The notes: generated by a model not told the origin, from the letters alone. A stretch of DNA of 64,000 nucleotides from Pseudofrankia coriaricola (GCF_001854805.1 NZ_MBLO01000259.1:62001-126000); one strand, 5' to 3'. Shown: positions 24,901-33,427, counted from the first letter of the stretch. Numbers and translations are program-made.

Positions 24901-25962
24901 TCAGGGTTGCGACAGTAGCTCTCTGGTATACCGGAACTCCGTTGTGTTGGAGAGGTCACGAAGCTCGCGGGCCTCTCCTGTCGCTACGTAACCAAGTCGT
25001 TCGTACAAGCGATGCGCGTCGGTGAACCTCGTGTCGGTCCACAACTCGACGACCGAGGCACCCCGTCGACGCGCCTCGCGTTCCACCAGGCGCGTCAGCG
25101 CCGCGCCCAGGCCGCGCCGACGGGCGGTGGCGGCCACGTAGAGCGACTTCAGCTCGACCCGGCCCGGCCCGGTCTCCCGCACCGCGACGCAACCCGCGAG
25201 CGGCGCCCCATCGGCGGCGCTGTCTTCCTCGGCGACCACCCACATCGCACCGCGATAGCGGCCGGGGAGGGCGTCACCGGCGTAGGTGGCGGCTGGGGCA
25301 CGCAGCCACGGCTCCTCGCCGTCGACGTCGAGCACGCAGCCCGGATACTCGGCCCAGATCCCGCCGATCATGTGCTCCAGCGCCGGTCCGTCGGCGTCCC
25401 TGACCGCCCGCAGGCCCGGCAGGATCGAGCGGGCCATCCAGACGTGCTCGATCCCCGCGGTCAGATCACGCGGCCCGAACGCGTGATAGCCGAGCCCGAC
25501 GTAGAGCCCGACGACCGCGGCCTGCGCGTGCAGCCGGATCACCGGCAGGCCACGCTCGGCTGCCCGCCGCTCCAGCGCCGCCATCACAACCCGCGCGAGG
25601 CCCCGCCCGCGCGCCTCCGGCCGGACCGCGACCCGCCCGATCACCCCGGCCAGCTCCGCCGGCAGGCCGCCGGGCACCGCCTCGTCCGGACCCGGCTCGG
25701 GACCCGTGTCCAGGCCCGGAACCGACGCCGGGTCAAGCAGGCGGCCGGTCGCGAGCGCCCGACCGCCGGCGTCCCAGACAACCGCGTGGTCGGCGTACGC
25801 GTCAGCGTCGTCGTGCTCGAGCTCGGCGGGGACCCTCTGTTCGTCCACGAACACGGCGGTCCGCAGCGCCCGCACCGCGGCGGGCGGCGGACCGGGCAGG
25901 ACGGCGACCTCGGCGACAGCCTGGTCGTCAGCATGCGGACTGGTAGAAGCCGGCACAACCAT
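24901..25962 (-). CDS. Two-domain GNAT acetyltransferase
   Basis: A fusion of two GCN5-related N-acetyltransferase domains, which transfer acetyl groups from acetyl-CoA to amines. Domain 1 (about residues 15-175) is ElaA-like: RTAVFVDEQRVPAELEHDDAD, then IGRVAVRPEARGRGLARVVM as acetyl-CoA pyrophosphate loop. Domain 2 (about 185-350) has ELKSLYVAATARRRGLGAALT as its loop and HRLYERLGYVATGE as its C-terminal motif. Both loops look intact. The ATG at 25962 is in frame; no strong ribosome binding site was seen. Substrate is unknown. It lies about 170 bases upstream of the MMPL start on the same strand, but the spacing argues for separate promoters. Confidence 0.9.
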   Translation of the reverse strand: MVVPASTSPHADDQAVAEVAVLPGPPPAAVRALRTAVFVDEQRVPAELEHDDADAYADHAVVWDAGGRALATGRLLDPASVPGLDTGPEPGPDEAVPGGLPAELAGVIGRVAVRPEARGRGLARVVMAALERRAAERGLPVIRLHAQAAVVGLYVGLGYHAFGPRDLTAGIEHVWMARSILPGLRAVRDADGPALEHMIGGIWAEYPGCVLDVDGEEPWLRAPAATYAGDALPGRYRGAMWVVAEEDSAADGAPLAGCVAVRETGPGRVELKSLYVAATARRRGLGAALTRLVEREARRRGASVVELWTDTRFTDAHRLYERLGYVATGEARELRDLSNTTEFRYTRELLSQP

Positions 25963-26497
25963 GCGCCGAAGTCTAGAAAGAGGCGGGGCGGCGGCCAGGC
26001 TGGTTCCAGATCGACGAGACGGCTGGTATGGCGCTGTGCTGATGCGCCGTCACTGGCGGTATCCAAGCTGTGCCGGCTGGGCGCATGCATGGCATCGGGG
26101 CGGATCTCACGGGCGGGGTGCTCTACCGTCTACCCAGCCGATTTCGGGCAGGATCGCCACCGTTCGGGTCATGAGTGAACTACTTCGTGACGTCAGCGCG
26201 GGCCGCGCGAGTCAGACCGGCGGAATGCATCTCCGCTGGTACCGGACGTATCGGCCACTGGCCCGTTGAGCCGACACCCAGAAACGTGATGGACACCACA
26301 GCCGATGTTTGCGCAAGTTGCGCTTTTCTGGGCAGGGCCGGCGACGGTGCAGTCATCGGGTCAGACAGGGTTCCAAAACAGGCAACGGTGGTAATAGAGG
26401 TTTTTATGGACACACGGACCAGCACGGCGAGGGCGGCAACGGGCTCGCGCGGCGCGGTGGTCACGGCCGCCATGCCGCGACGGCGAGGGCGGTAACC
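25963..26497. other. Divergent intergenic region, GNAT / amidase
   Basis: About 535 bases with no confident gene. It contains a diverged copy of the 98-bp repeat (26013-26082) and an AT-richer stretch near 26360-26410. The amidase frame is open back to 26309, but that translation lacks a clear ribosome binding site or signal peptide. Confidence 0.5.
26013..26082. repeat. Diverged copy of the 6.4-kb repeat, opposite orientation
   Basis: GGCTGGTATGGCGCTGTGCT followed by GATGCGCCGTCACTGGCGGT aligns with the reverse complement of the 6519-6594 repeat, sharing GACGAG, GGCTGGT and CTGATGCGCCGTC in order. This shows the unit is an interspersed family, not only a local duplication. Confidence 0.6.
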
Positions 26498-27301
26498 GTG
26501 GCTGCCACCCGATATGCGCCCGCCGCCTGGCGCCCAGTCCGCAACACGTCCGGCGCGATGGTGCAGCCGACCCGGGGCCTGATCCCGCACGTCCAGGTGG
26601 GCAACGGCTCGCTGTACGGGATGTTCAACAACCCGGCGACCGAGGTCTCCAGCCACCTGTGGGTGTCCAAGGGTGGCGCGCTCGAGCAGTACGTCGCACT
26701 GGACCAACGCGCCTGGGCGCAGGCGGCCGGCAACCCGTACTGGATCTCGGTGGAGTGCGAGGGCTACGACACCGAGGACTACGCCCCCATCCAGATCCAG
26801 CGGCTCGCCGAGCTGTACGCGTGGGGAATGGCCGAGTTCGGCTGGAAGGCCGAGATCACCGACAGCGTGAACGGGTACGGCATCGGCACCCACCGCATGG
26901 GCGGCGTGCCCTGGGGCAACCACTCCTGCCCCGGCACCATCCGCGCGAACCGCCGGCCGGACATCCTCGCGGCCGCGCTGGCGATGAGCGGGGACCTCGG
27001 CACCACGCAGGCGCAGCAGCGCTACGTCTCGATGCCGACGCTGCGGCAGGGTGACCGCGGCCCGGCGGTCGTCACCCTCCAGAACGCACTGAACATCATC
27101 TTCGGCCACGAGGCGCCGACCGGAGACCCGAACCGGCTCACGCCCGATGGCGCCTTCGGCCCGAAGACCGTGGCCAGGGTCGGCTCGCTGCAGCGGCTCA
27201 ACTCGCCGTACTACGGCCCGATCGCCCCGGACGGCGTCGTCGGCCGGGAGTCCTGGCTGAAGATCGGCTACATCCTCACCGGCATGAACCGCTGGGTCTA
27301 A
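26498..27301 (+). CDS. N-acetylmuramoyl-L-alanine amidase with peptidoglycan-binding domain
   Basis: A cell-wall hydrolase cutting between N-acetylmuramic acid and the stem peptide. About residues 10-165 form an Amidase_2/PGRP-type domain: VSSHLWVSKGGALEQYV (zinc His), WISVECEGYD, GIGTHRMGG (second His) and GNHSCPGTIRANRR (third ligand) are all present. Residues 175-265 form a PG_binding_1-type domain: LRQGDRGPAVVTLQNALN and PDGAFGPKTVARVGSLQ. The start is uncertain; GTG at 26498 precedes the conserved region directly, and an extension to TTG 26309 adds only low-complexity residues. No Sec signal or lipobox is seen with either start, as in phage endolysins. It stands alone and converges on the LuxR-type regulator with a shared hairpin. 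Confidence 0.87.
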   Translation: MAATRYAPAAWRPVRNTSGAMVQPTRGLIPHVQVGNGSLYGMFNNPATEVSSHLWVSKGGALEQYVALDQRAWAQAAGNPYWISVECEGYDTEDYAPIQIQRLAELYAWGMAEFGWKAEITDSVNGYGIGTHRMGGVPWGNHSCPGTIRANRRPDILAAALAMSGDLGTTQAQQRYVSMPTLRQGDRGPAVVTLQNALNIIFGHEAPTGDPNRLTPDGAFGPKTVARVGSLQRLNSPYYGPIAPDGVVGRESWLKIGYILTGMNRWV

Positions 27302-27343
27302 GGCGGGCTCGGTGAGGCGCTGGGCGCCTCGCCCGAGCCGCCT
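27301..27343. terminator. Bidirectional hairpin, amidase / response regulator
   Basis: AGGCGGGCTCGGTGAGGCGC (27301-27320) pairs with 27324-27343 with small mismatches and a TGG loop. It exactly fills the gap between the two convergent stop codons. Confidence 0.75.
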
Positions 27344-27993
27344 TAGGAGTTCAGATAGGCGAGGACGGCGAGGACCCGGCGGTTGTCGTCGGCGGACGGC
27401 GGCAGGCCCAACTTGCTGAAGATGTTGTTGGTGTGCTTGCCGACGGCCTTCTCGGTGACGAACATGCGGCCGGCGATGGCAGCGTTCGAGCGCCCCTCGG
27501 CCATGAGCCCGAGAACCTCGCGCTCGCGGGCCGTCAGGGTGCGCAGGGGCTCGTCCCGGGAGCGCCTGGTCAGCAGCTCGGCCACGACCTCCGGGTCCAT
27601 CGCGGACCCGCCGGCGGCGACCCTGCGAACCGCGTCGACGAACTGGCCGACGTCGCTGATCCGGTCCTTGAGCAGGTAGCCGACCCCGCCGCCGGGGCTG
27701 GCCAGCAGCTCCCGGGCGTACAGCGGCTGCACGTCCTGCGAAAGGACAAGCACGGGCAGCCCAGGAACGTGCGAGCGTGCCTCGATCGCCGCCAGTAGGC
27801 CTTCGTCGGTGAAGGTCGGCGGCAGCCGGACGTCGACCACGGCGACGTCGGGCCGGTGCGTGGTCAGCGCGCGCAGCAGCGACGGCCCGTTGTCGACCGC
27901 CTCGACCACCTCGAAGTCGAAGGCCGTCAACAGCCTGATCAACCCGTCACGCAACAGGGCCAGGTCCTCGGCGAGCACGACGCGCACGCTCAC
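27343..27993 (-). CDS. NarL/FixJ-type response regulator (orphan)
   Basis: A two-component DNA-binding regulator. The N-terminal receiver has AEDLALLRDGL (acidic pocket), phospho-accepting Asp54 in VAVVDVRLPP, and YLLKDRI with the conserved Lys. The C-terminal LuxR-type helix-turn-helix is TAREREVLGLMAEGRSNAAI followed by VTEKAVGKHTNNIFSKLGL. The GTG at 27993 (VSVRVVLAED) is preferred to the open-frame start at 28008. No sensor kinase lies nearby, so the partner is encoded elsewhere. The gene ends the minus-strand run that begins with the SPFH gene, 124 bases after the GPP34 start-to-stop unit, but may have its own promoter. Confidence 0.94.
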   Translation of the reverse strand: MSVRVVLAEDLALLRDGLIRLLTAFDFEVVEAVDNGPSLLRALTTHRPDVAVVDVRLPPTFTDEGLLAAIEARSHVPGLPVLVLSQDVQPLYARELLASPGGGVGYLLKDRISDVGQFVDAVRRVAAGGSAMDPEVVAELLTRRSRDEPLRTLTAREREVLGLMAEGRSNAAIAGRMFVTEKAVGKHTNNIFSKLGLPPSADDNRRVLAVLAYLNS

Positions 27994-28117
27994 AGCCTTC
28001 CACCTCACCCGCCCCGTCCGTCATTCAGCCCAAATTGACCGGTTCGGTCGCCGCCACTCTTCCCGGTAGGTCCGCCGGGCGATGGTCGACCGCCCCTGTC
28101 AGCCTGGTCAGGCCGGG

Positions 28118-28819
28118 TCATCCTCCGGCACTGTGCGCGGCCTCCTGGTCCCGGATGACCTTGCGCAGGGCGGGACCGATTGGTGCGATGGACGCGGTGA
28201 GCTCGCCGATACGGGCCTTGTACGCGCGCCGCTCCCGCGAGGTGGCCAGGACGCGGATCTCGGCGAGGGCGCCGAGTGCGGTGAGTTGGCGGTTGTGGTC
28301 GTTGAGGCGGTTTACCGGTGTCGGGCCGCGCAGCGCGCGGCGCACGTCGTTGATCAGCGCCCGCACCGTGCGCGGGTCGCGAACAGTGACGACCGTGCGC
28401 GGGAAGATCCCGATCACCCGCGTCCGGTCCACCCGGACCCAGCGGCCCGCTTCCAGGTAGTCACGGGCACACCGGGTGGTGCGCCGGTTGTCCCTGCCGA
28501 TCCAGTGCTTCCAGGAGCGCGGACGCCCGGACGCCTCGACCTGCTCCAGCACCCGCGTCACGATCGGGTCGTCGAGCGTCAGCGCTCCCGCACCACCGGC
28601 GCCGGGCGGGCGGGCCCTGCCCGCGCCACGGGCTCCCGAGACCAGGACCACCTTGCCGGCCTCGTCGATGATCCGGCCGCGTCGGCGCAGTTCCAGCAGG
28701 GCCGCCGCGCGCAGCGCCGGTCCCAGGTGGCCGCTGGCAACGCGGCCGTCCATCCGCTCCTTCTCCGGGTTGTAGGTCAGCAGGTAAAGCCGGGCTGGCA
28801 GCGAGTCGGGCAACTCCAC
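28118..28819 (-). CDS. GPP34 (GOLPH3/VPS74-like) family protein
   Basis: A prokaryotic member of the GPP34 family. The eukaryotic relatives bind phosphatidylinositol-4-phosphate and help retain glycosyltransferases in the Golgi; bacterial roles are largely unknown, though the family is common in actinomycetes. Matching stretches are LPARLYLLTYNPEKERM, LGPALRAAALLELRRRGRI, RSWKHWIGRDNRRTTRCARD and RALRGPTPVNRLNDHNRQL. The 233-residue length is normal, and no membrane segment is present. The ATG at 28819 starts just before this homologous region. The gene lies 33 bases after the RHH gene on the same strand, so it likely belongs to the SPFH-RHH transcript. Confidence 0.9.
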   Translation of the reverse strand: MELPDSLPARLYLLTYNPEKERMDGRVASGHLGPALRAAALLELRRRGRIIDEAGKVVLVSGARGAGRARPPGAGGAGALTLDDPIVTRVLEQVEASGRPRSWKHWIGRDNRRTTRCARDYLEAGRWVRVDRTRVIGIFPRTVVTVRDPRTVRALINDVRRALRGPTPVNRLNDHNRQLTALGALAEIRVLATSRERRAYKARIGELTASIAPIGPALRKVIRDQEAAHSAGG

Positions 28820-28852
28820 GGCATGCTCCTCGGGTCCTTGCGGTGTTACGAG

Positions 28853-29167
28853 CTATGAGTCGCCGTCATCGGCGGGGTAGTCGCCGGCCGCGTCGAGATC
28901 CGCCGCGTCGAGATCCGCCTCGTCGGCACCGCCGCTGGCGAGTTCCTCCTCACCGTTCGGCGGCGCCTCGGTGGCCGATTTGGGCGGCCGGCCGCGGCGC
29001 GGTATCCGGCCGACGGCACTTGGCAGGCGGCCGGCGGATGACAGCGCCCCCCGCAGCAGGAACTCGATCTGGGCGTTCGTGCTGCGCAGCTCGTCGCCGG
29101 CCCACCGCGCCAGCGCGTCGTGCACGGCCGGGTCGAGCCGTAGCAGGATCTTCTTCCGTTCCGTCAC
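28853..29167 (-). CDS. Ribbon-helix-helix (Arc-like) protein
   Basis: A small probable DNA-binding protein. Residues 1-40 (KKILLRLDPAVHDALARWAG then STNAQIEFLLRGAL) form a ribbon-helix-helix of the Arc/MetJ type: a beta strand of alternating Lys/Leu/Arg followed by two helices. The remaining ~60 residues are acidic and repetitive (ADEADLDAADLDAAGDYPADD), probably disordered. The ATG at 29167 lies 10 bases after the SPFH stop, indicating co-transcription. It may act as an autoregulator binding the palindrome upstream of the SPFH gene; this is inference. There is no toxin-like neighbour. Confidence 0.88.
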   Translation of the reverse strand: MTERKKILLRLDPAVHDALARWAGDELRSTNAQIEFLLRGALSSAGRLPSAVGRIPRRGRPPKSATEAPPNGEEELASGGADEADLDAADLDAAGDYPADDGDS

Positions 29168-29177
29168 GGGCCGCGGA

Positions 29178-30170
29178 TCAGTGGTAGAGCGAGCCGGCGT
29201 TCACCACCGGCTGGGTCGACTGCTCACTGCACAGCACGACGAGCAGGTTGCTGACCATGGTCGCCTTTCGCTCCTCGTCCAGTTCGACGACGTCCTGGCT
29301 CTCCAGCCGGGCCAATGCCGTCTCCACCATGCCGACCGCGCCCTCGACGATCCGGGCCCTGGCGGCGACGACCGCGTTCGCCTGCTGGCGGCGCAGCATC
29401 GCCTGAGCGATCTCGGGGGCATAGGCGAGCCGGGTGATCCGCGACTCGATGACATGGACGCCGGCCGACGCCACCCGCAGCGCGATCTCGGCCGAGAGCT
29501 TGCCGGTGATCTCGTCGGCGTTCTCGCGCAGCGACATCTGTCCCGTGTCGTGCGCGTCGTACGGGTATCGGGTGGCGATGTGCCGAACGGCGCTCTCGGT
29601 CTGGATGGCGACGAACTCTACGAAGTCGTCGACCTCGAACAGGGCCTGCGCGGTGTCGGCGACCTGCCACACCACCACGGCCGAGATCTCGACCGGGCTG
29701 CCGTCGGCGTCGTTGACCTTGGCCACACCGGTCTCGTGGTTGCGGATCCGTGTCGAGATCTTGCGCCGGCTGGTGAGCGGGTTCACCCAGCGCAGGCCGG
29801 TAACCCGGATCGTCCCGATATAGCGGCCGAACAGCGTCACCACCCGCGCCTGCCCCGGGGCGACGGCGGTCAGGCCGCCGAGGAACACGAAGCTGGCGAT
29901 AAAAACGAGGATGCCGACGACCAGCGCGGCCGCGCCGGCGCCGCCCGAGCCGTCGTCGAACAGCAGGCCCGCGAGCACGATCAGCGCCACCCCGATCACA
30001 GAGATCAGGAGCGCACTGAAGAACCCGATCGCGCCCGAGAGGCCTGTCATCGCGCGCTCCCGCACCCGCGGCTGGGGCATGTCGACCACGTCGCCCGGCT
30101 CGAGGGTGTCCCGGCGCGGATCCAGGCCGCCTAGGTTGATCGGCACCTGGGGCGGGTTACCCGTGGTCAT
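29178..30170 (-). CDS. SPFH/Band 7 (stomatin/flotillin-like) membrane protein
   Basis: A membrane-anchored scaffold protein of the SPFH superfamily, which organises membrane microdomains. Two hydrophobic segments near residues 42-66 and 72-94 ([36 protein letters not shown]) precede a Band 7 domain: [62 protein letters not shown] coiled region with [20 protein letters not shown] follows. The ATG at 30170 is preceded by GGAGGAGAG; the open frame extends to 30305. It is the first gene of a minus-strand unit SPFH-RHH-GPP34. A perfect 16-base palindrome lies 65 bases upstream of the start. Confidence 0.93.
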   Translation of the reverse strand: MTTGNPPQVPINLGGLDPRRDTLEPGDVVDMPQPRVRERAMTGLSGAIGFFSALLISVIGVALIVLAGLLFDDGSGGAGAAALVVGILVFIASFVFLGGLTAVAPGQARVVTLFGRYIGTIRVTGLRWVNPLTSRRKISTRIRNHETGVAKVNDADGSPVEISAVVVWQVADTAQALFEVDDFVEFVAIQTESAVRHIATRYPYDAHDTGQMSLRENADEITGKLSAEIALRVASAGVHVIESRITRLAYAPEIAQAMLRRQQANAVVAARARIVEGAVGMVETALARLESQDVVELDEERKATMVSNLLVVLCSEQSTQPVVNAGSLYH

Positions 30171-30551
30171 AGCGCTCTCTCCTCCGATCCGACGAGCGAG
30201 CCACCCCGATGGTGGCACCCGCTCGTCGTCTATCAAAGTGATATCACTTTTTTGCGGGCCTCGTAAGCCCGTGTCGCGCTGCTCGCGCCGTCGCGCACCG
30301 GACAACCGTGCGGCAGCGCTGTCGGCGGCCGGATGCGGGTGGCGCGAGCAGGCGGGCGCGGTGCGCGCACGGCGCGCGGAAGGGTGTGTCCGGGTGGTAA
30401 ATACCGGGCGACGAGGTCCCGGACAGGCGGTTCGGTCCGTACCGTCGTCGCAGGCCCGCCACCACGGGCTGACGCGGCCCCGCCGGCTCGTCAGTTCGGC
30501 GCGCGGGCGTCATCTCGGCGGCGACCTGACCACGCGGCGTGAGGATTGGTA
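30171..30551. other. Divergent region, SPFH operon / adenosine deaminase-like
   Basis: About 380 bases without a gene. The SPFH side carries the palindrome at 30235-30250. The right side, in front of 30552, has no strong ribosome binding site. Confidence 0.5.
30235..30250 (-). promoter_or_regulatory. Perfect 16-base palindromic operator candidate of the SPFH operon
   Basis: AAAGTGATATCACTTT is a perfect palindrome in strongly AT-rich context, conspicuous in this GC-rich DNA. It is followed by TTTT and lies 65 bases upstream of the SPFH start codon. It is a good candidate for a dimeric regulator site, possibly of the RHH protein encoded in the same operon. Confidence 0.65.
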
Positions 30552-31529
30552 ATGCGAGACCTGCGCGACCTGCCCAAGGGGCATCTGCATCTGCACTTCG
30601 AGCTCGGCATGCGTCCATCGACGCTGGCCGAGCTCGCCGCGCGGGGCGGCCTGCCGACGCCCCGGACCACCGGCTTCACGGAATTCGGCGGCTTTGGCGA
30701 GGTAGTCGGAGGCATCCTGCCGATTTTTCGGGAGGTGGCCGACTTCGAGCGGCTCGTTGACGAAATGGTCGAGGACGCCGCGAGCGAGGGCATCGTCTAC
30801 CTGGAGCCGAGCTTCTACCCGTACCCGTACCTGGAGATCTTCGGTAGCGCCGAGGCGGCATGGGAGGCCGTGCTCAACCGCGGCGAGGAGGCCGGCGCCC
30901 GCCACGGCGTGACCGTCCGCTGGATGGCGGCCGTCGACCGGGTCCTGGACACTCCCGAGCACGGGGTGGAGGTCGCCAAGACGGCCGTCCGCTTCCGGGA
31001 CGCCGGCATCGTCGCGCTCGGACTGCACAACGACGAGAACGGCTACCCGCCGGAGCCGTTCGTCGACGCGTTCCGCTACGCGAAGGACGCCGGGCTGCTG
31101 TCCACCCCGCACGCCGGCGAGCTCGACGGCCCGGCCTCCGTACGCGGCGCCATCGACGTCCTGGACGCCGACCGGCTCCAGCACGGTATCCGCGCGATCG
31201 AGGACCCGGCGCTGGTCGAGGTGCTCGCCGAACGGGGAACAACGCTCGACGTCTGCCCGACCTCGAACGTGCAGCTGTCGGTGGTGCCGTCGCTGGCCGA
31301 GCACCCGCTCCCGGCGCTGCTGGCCGCCGGCGTGCGGTGCTCGATCAACGCCGACGACCCGCTCCTTTTCGGGCCGACCTGCCTGCAGGAGTACGAGCTG
31401 TGCCGGGAGGCACTCGGCCTGACCGACGAGCAGCTCGCCACCTGCGCCCGCAGCTCGATCACCGGCGGCGCCGCCCCCGCCGACGTCCAGGCGCGCGCCC
31501 TCGCCGGCATCGACACCTGGCTGTGCTAA
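30552..31529 (+). CDS. Adenosine deaminase-like amidohydrolase
   Basis: A zinc-dependent deaminase of the adenosine/AMP deaminase family, converting adenosine or a related nucleoside to inosine or its analogue. The zinc-binding GHLHLHFE is at residues 10-17, HAGE at 187-190 (His187, Glu190), and INADDPLLFG at about residue 265 replaces the usual SLNSDDP. The overall 325-residue length fits. The first motif has HFE where classical adenosine deaminases have LEG, placing it in a divergent subgroup; other aminopurines or modified bases are possible substrates. The ATG at 30552 follows GAGGATTGGTA, a weak ribosome binding site. A long inverted repeat starts 14 bases after the stop codon. Confidence 0.87.
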   Translation: MRDLRDLPKGHLHLHFELGMRPSTLAELAARGGLPTPRTTGFTEFGGFGEVVGGILPIFREVADFERLVDEMVEDAASEGIVYLEPSFYPYPYLEIFGSAEAAWEAVLNRGEEAGARHGVTVRWMAAVDRVLDTPEHGVEVAKTAVRFRDAGIVALGLHNDENGYPPEPFVDAFRYAKDAGLLSTPHAGELDGPASVRGAIDVLDADRLQHGIRAIEDPALVEVLAERGTTLDVCPTSNVQLSVVPSLAEHPLPALLAAGVRCSINADDPLLFGPTCLQEYELCREALGLTDEQLATCARSSITGGAAPADVQARALAGIDTWLC

Positions 31530-31543
31530 TTGGTTCGCTGTAT

Positions 31544-31745
31544 TTCTGGTTCGCTCCGTCCGGGCACGGCGCTCCGGCCCCGTACTCGCTTCGCTCCCAC
31601 GGGACCTCCGCGCCGTGTCCTCCTCCGCGAACGGGCGCTCCGGCGACCTCGCTGCGGCCCGGCCCACGTCGCTTCGCTCGTGGGCCGGGCCTCCGCGAGG
31701 CGCGCCTCCGCGCCTGCACGGTCACCTTGCGCTGAACGTCACCAA
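31544..31745. repeat. Left arm of a ~200-bp long inverted repeat
   Basis: Starts with TTCTGGTTCGCTCCGTCCGG and ends with CCTTGCGCTGAACGTCACCA. It is nearly identical, in reverse complement, to 32039-32243, with scattered single differences and a few small gaps. It belongs to the same family as the elements at 1-308 and 17653-18131. It lies right after the adenosine deaminase-like gene. Confidence 0.92.
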
Positions 31746-32038
31746 ACCGAAGCGGGCCCATCCGTCGGGCCACTTCGCTGCGCTCGTGGGGTGGCTGAAC
31801 AGGGGCGAAGACCGCCACGAGCGAAGCGAAGTGCCCATACGAGCGCTGTGGTTTCGGTTGGCGACGTCACAGCGGCGGATTGACCCATGGCCAGCTTCTG
31901 CGGGGCCACGTCGCTTCGCTCGTAAGCGGCGTTCACACCTGATCGGCACAGAATCTGCGACCAGCACCAGTCCAGACGTCCCACGAGCGAAGCGACGTGG
32001 TTCCCGCGAGGGTCTGGCACTGGATCGGGCCGTCTTGG
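31746..32038. other. Spacer of the long inverted repeat
   Basis: About 290 bases with no gene. It contains smaller repeats of the same family, including CACGTCGCTTCGCTCGTAAG and CCACGAGCGAAGCGACGTGG, so the whole 31.5-32.2 kb stretch could fold into a complex cruciform. Confidence 0.65.
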
Positions 32039-32243
32039 ATTGGTGACGTTCAGCGCAAGGTGACCGTGCAGGCGCGGAGGCGCGCCTCCGCGGAGGCCCT
32101 CCTACGAGCGCAGCGACGTAGGGGGGCCGCAGCGGAGGTCGCCGCAGCGCACGTTCGCGGAGGAGGACGCGGCACGGAGGTCCCGTGGGAGCGAAGCGAG
32201 TACGGGGCCGGAGTGCCGTGCCCGGACGGAGCGAACCAGAATT
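32039..32243. repeat. Right arm of a ~200-bp long inverted repeat
   Basis: Begins with TTGGTGACGTTCAGCGCAAG and ends with CGGACGGAGCGAACCAGAAT, the reverse complement of the 31544-31745 arm. It ends five bases before the glycerate kinase start codon, so the element forms the whole upstream region of that gene. Confidence 0.92.
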
Positions 32244-32248
32244 ACAGC

Positions 32249-33427
32249 ATGGATCGTCGGCTGAAGGTCGTGATCGCGCCGGACTCGTTCAAGGGGTCGC
32301 TCGCGGCCGACCGGGTGGCGGCGGCGCTGGCGGACGGCTGGCTGTCGGCCCGGCCCGGTGACGAGGTCGTTCGGCTGCCCATCGCGGACGGCGGCGAGGG
32401 CACCCTCGACGTGTTCGCGGCCGCTGTGCCCGGCGCGCGCCGTAGACCCCTCAAGGTCACCGGCCCCGACGGCGCCCCGGACAGCCGCCTGGTAGACGCC
32501 GAGTGGCTCTCGCTGCCGGGCGGGACAGCCGTCGTCGAGCTCGCCAGGGGCAGCGGCCTGCCGCTGCTCGGTGCCCGGCGCGACCCGCTCGGAGCGCACA
32601 CCGTCGGCCTCGGCCAGCTGCTCGCCGCGGCGCTGGACGACCCGGCGACGCGCCAGATCATCGTCACCCTGGGCGGCTCCGCGTCGACCGACGGCGGCAC
32701 CGGGGCGCTGGCGGCCCTCGGCGCCCGCTTCCTCGACGACGCGAGCGCCCCGCTGCCACCGGGTGGCGGGGCGCTCTCCCGGCTCGCCGCCGTGGATGCG
32801 CGCGGGCTACGCCTCGCGCCGCCCGGCGGTGTGCTCTGCCTGACCGACGTCGACGCGCCCCTGTGCGGTCCTCATGGGGCCGCGGCCGTCTTCGGCCCGC
32901 AGAAGGGCGCAACCCCCGACGGCATACGCCTGCTCGATGGCGGCCTGCGCCGGCTCGCCACGCTGCTCGGCGGCGAACCCGACGCGCCGGGCGCCGGCGC
33001 GGCCGGCGGCACCGGTTACGGCCTGGCCGCCGCCTGGGGCGCCCGGCTCGTCCCCGGTGCCGCGACGGTGGCCGAGCACGCCGGGCTGCCCGCCGCGCTG
33101 GCGGACGCAGACCTCGTCATCACCGGTGAGGGCCGCTTCGACGCGACCTCGATGTCCGGCAAGGTCGTCGGCGGGGTTCTGCGCCTCGCCGCCGCCCGGG
33201 TCGGCGAGGCCGGCCCCGTGCCGGTCCTGCTGGTCGCCGGCCAGCTGGGTGCGCCGCCGCCACCCGGTATCGACGCGGCCCTCGCGATCGCCACGCTGGC
33301 CCGCGGCGTCGCCGCGGCGACCGCCGAGCCCGAGCGATGGCTCGCCGCCGCGGCGGCTCAGCTGGCCGCCGCGAGGGTGGACGGCCGGCGAGCTCAGGAC
33401 GCGGCGCGCGCGCCAGAGCAGACCTGA
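32249..33427 (+). CDS. Glycerate kinase (GarK/GlxK family)
   Basis: Phosphorylates D-glycerate, usually giving 2-phosphoglycerate, linking glyoxylate or glycerate metabolism to glycolysis. The family (PF02595) signatures are present: VVIAPDSFKGSLAADRVAAA at the N-terminus, PIADGGEGTLD, VTLGGSASTDGGTGAL, VFGPQKGATPD and VITGEGRFDATSMSGKV. The length of 392 is typical. The ATG at 32249 directly precedes the conserved N-terminus; the frame runs further upstream, but only through repeat sequence. No ribosome binding site is seen. The region just upstream is the right arm of the long inverted repeat, so expression must use sequences in the repeat or a leaderless transcript. Confidence 0.94.
   Translation: MDRRLKVVIAPDSFKGSLAADRVAAALADGWLSARPGDEVVRLPIADGGEGTLDVFAAAVPGARRRPLKVTGPDGAPDSRLVDAEWLSLPGGTAVVELARGSGLPLLGARRDPLGAHTVGLGQLLAAALDDPATRQIIVTLGGSASTDGGTGALAALGARFLDDASAPLPPGGGALSRLAAVDARGLRLAPPGGVLCLTDVDAPLCGPHGAAAVFGPQKGATPDGIRLLDGGLRRLATLLGGEPDAPGAGAAGGTGYGLAAAWGARLVPGAATVAEHAGLPAALADADLVITGEGRFDATSMSGKVVGGVLRLAAARVGEAGPVPVLLVAGQLGAPPPPGIDAALAIATLARGVAAATAEPERWLAAAAAQLAAARVDGRRAQDAARAPEQT

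Noticed and set aside
28853-30170. Toxin-antitoxin pair (RHH as antitoxin)
   Set aside because: The partner is a large SPFH membrane protein, not a toxin, and no small toxin gene is adjacent.
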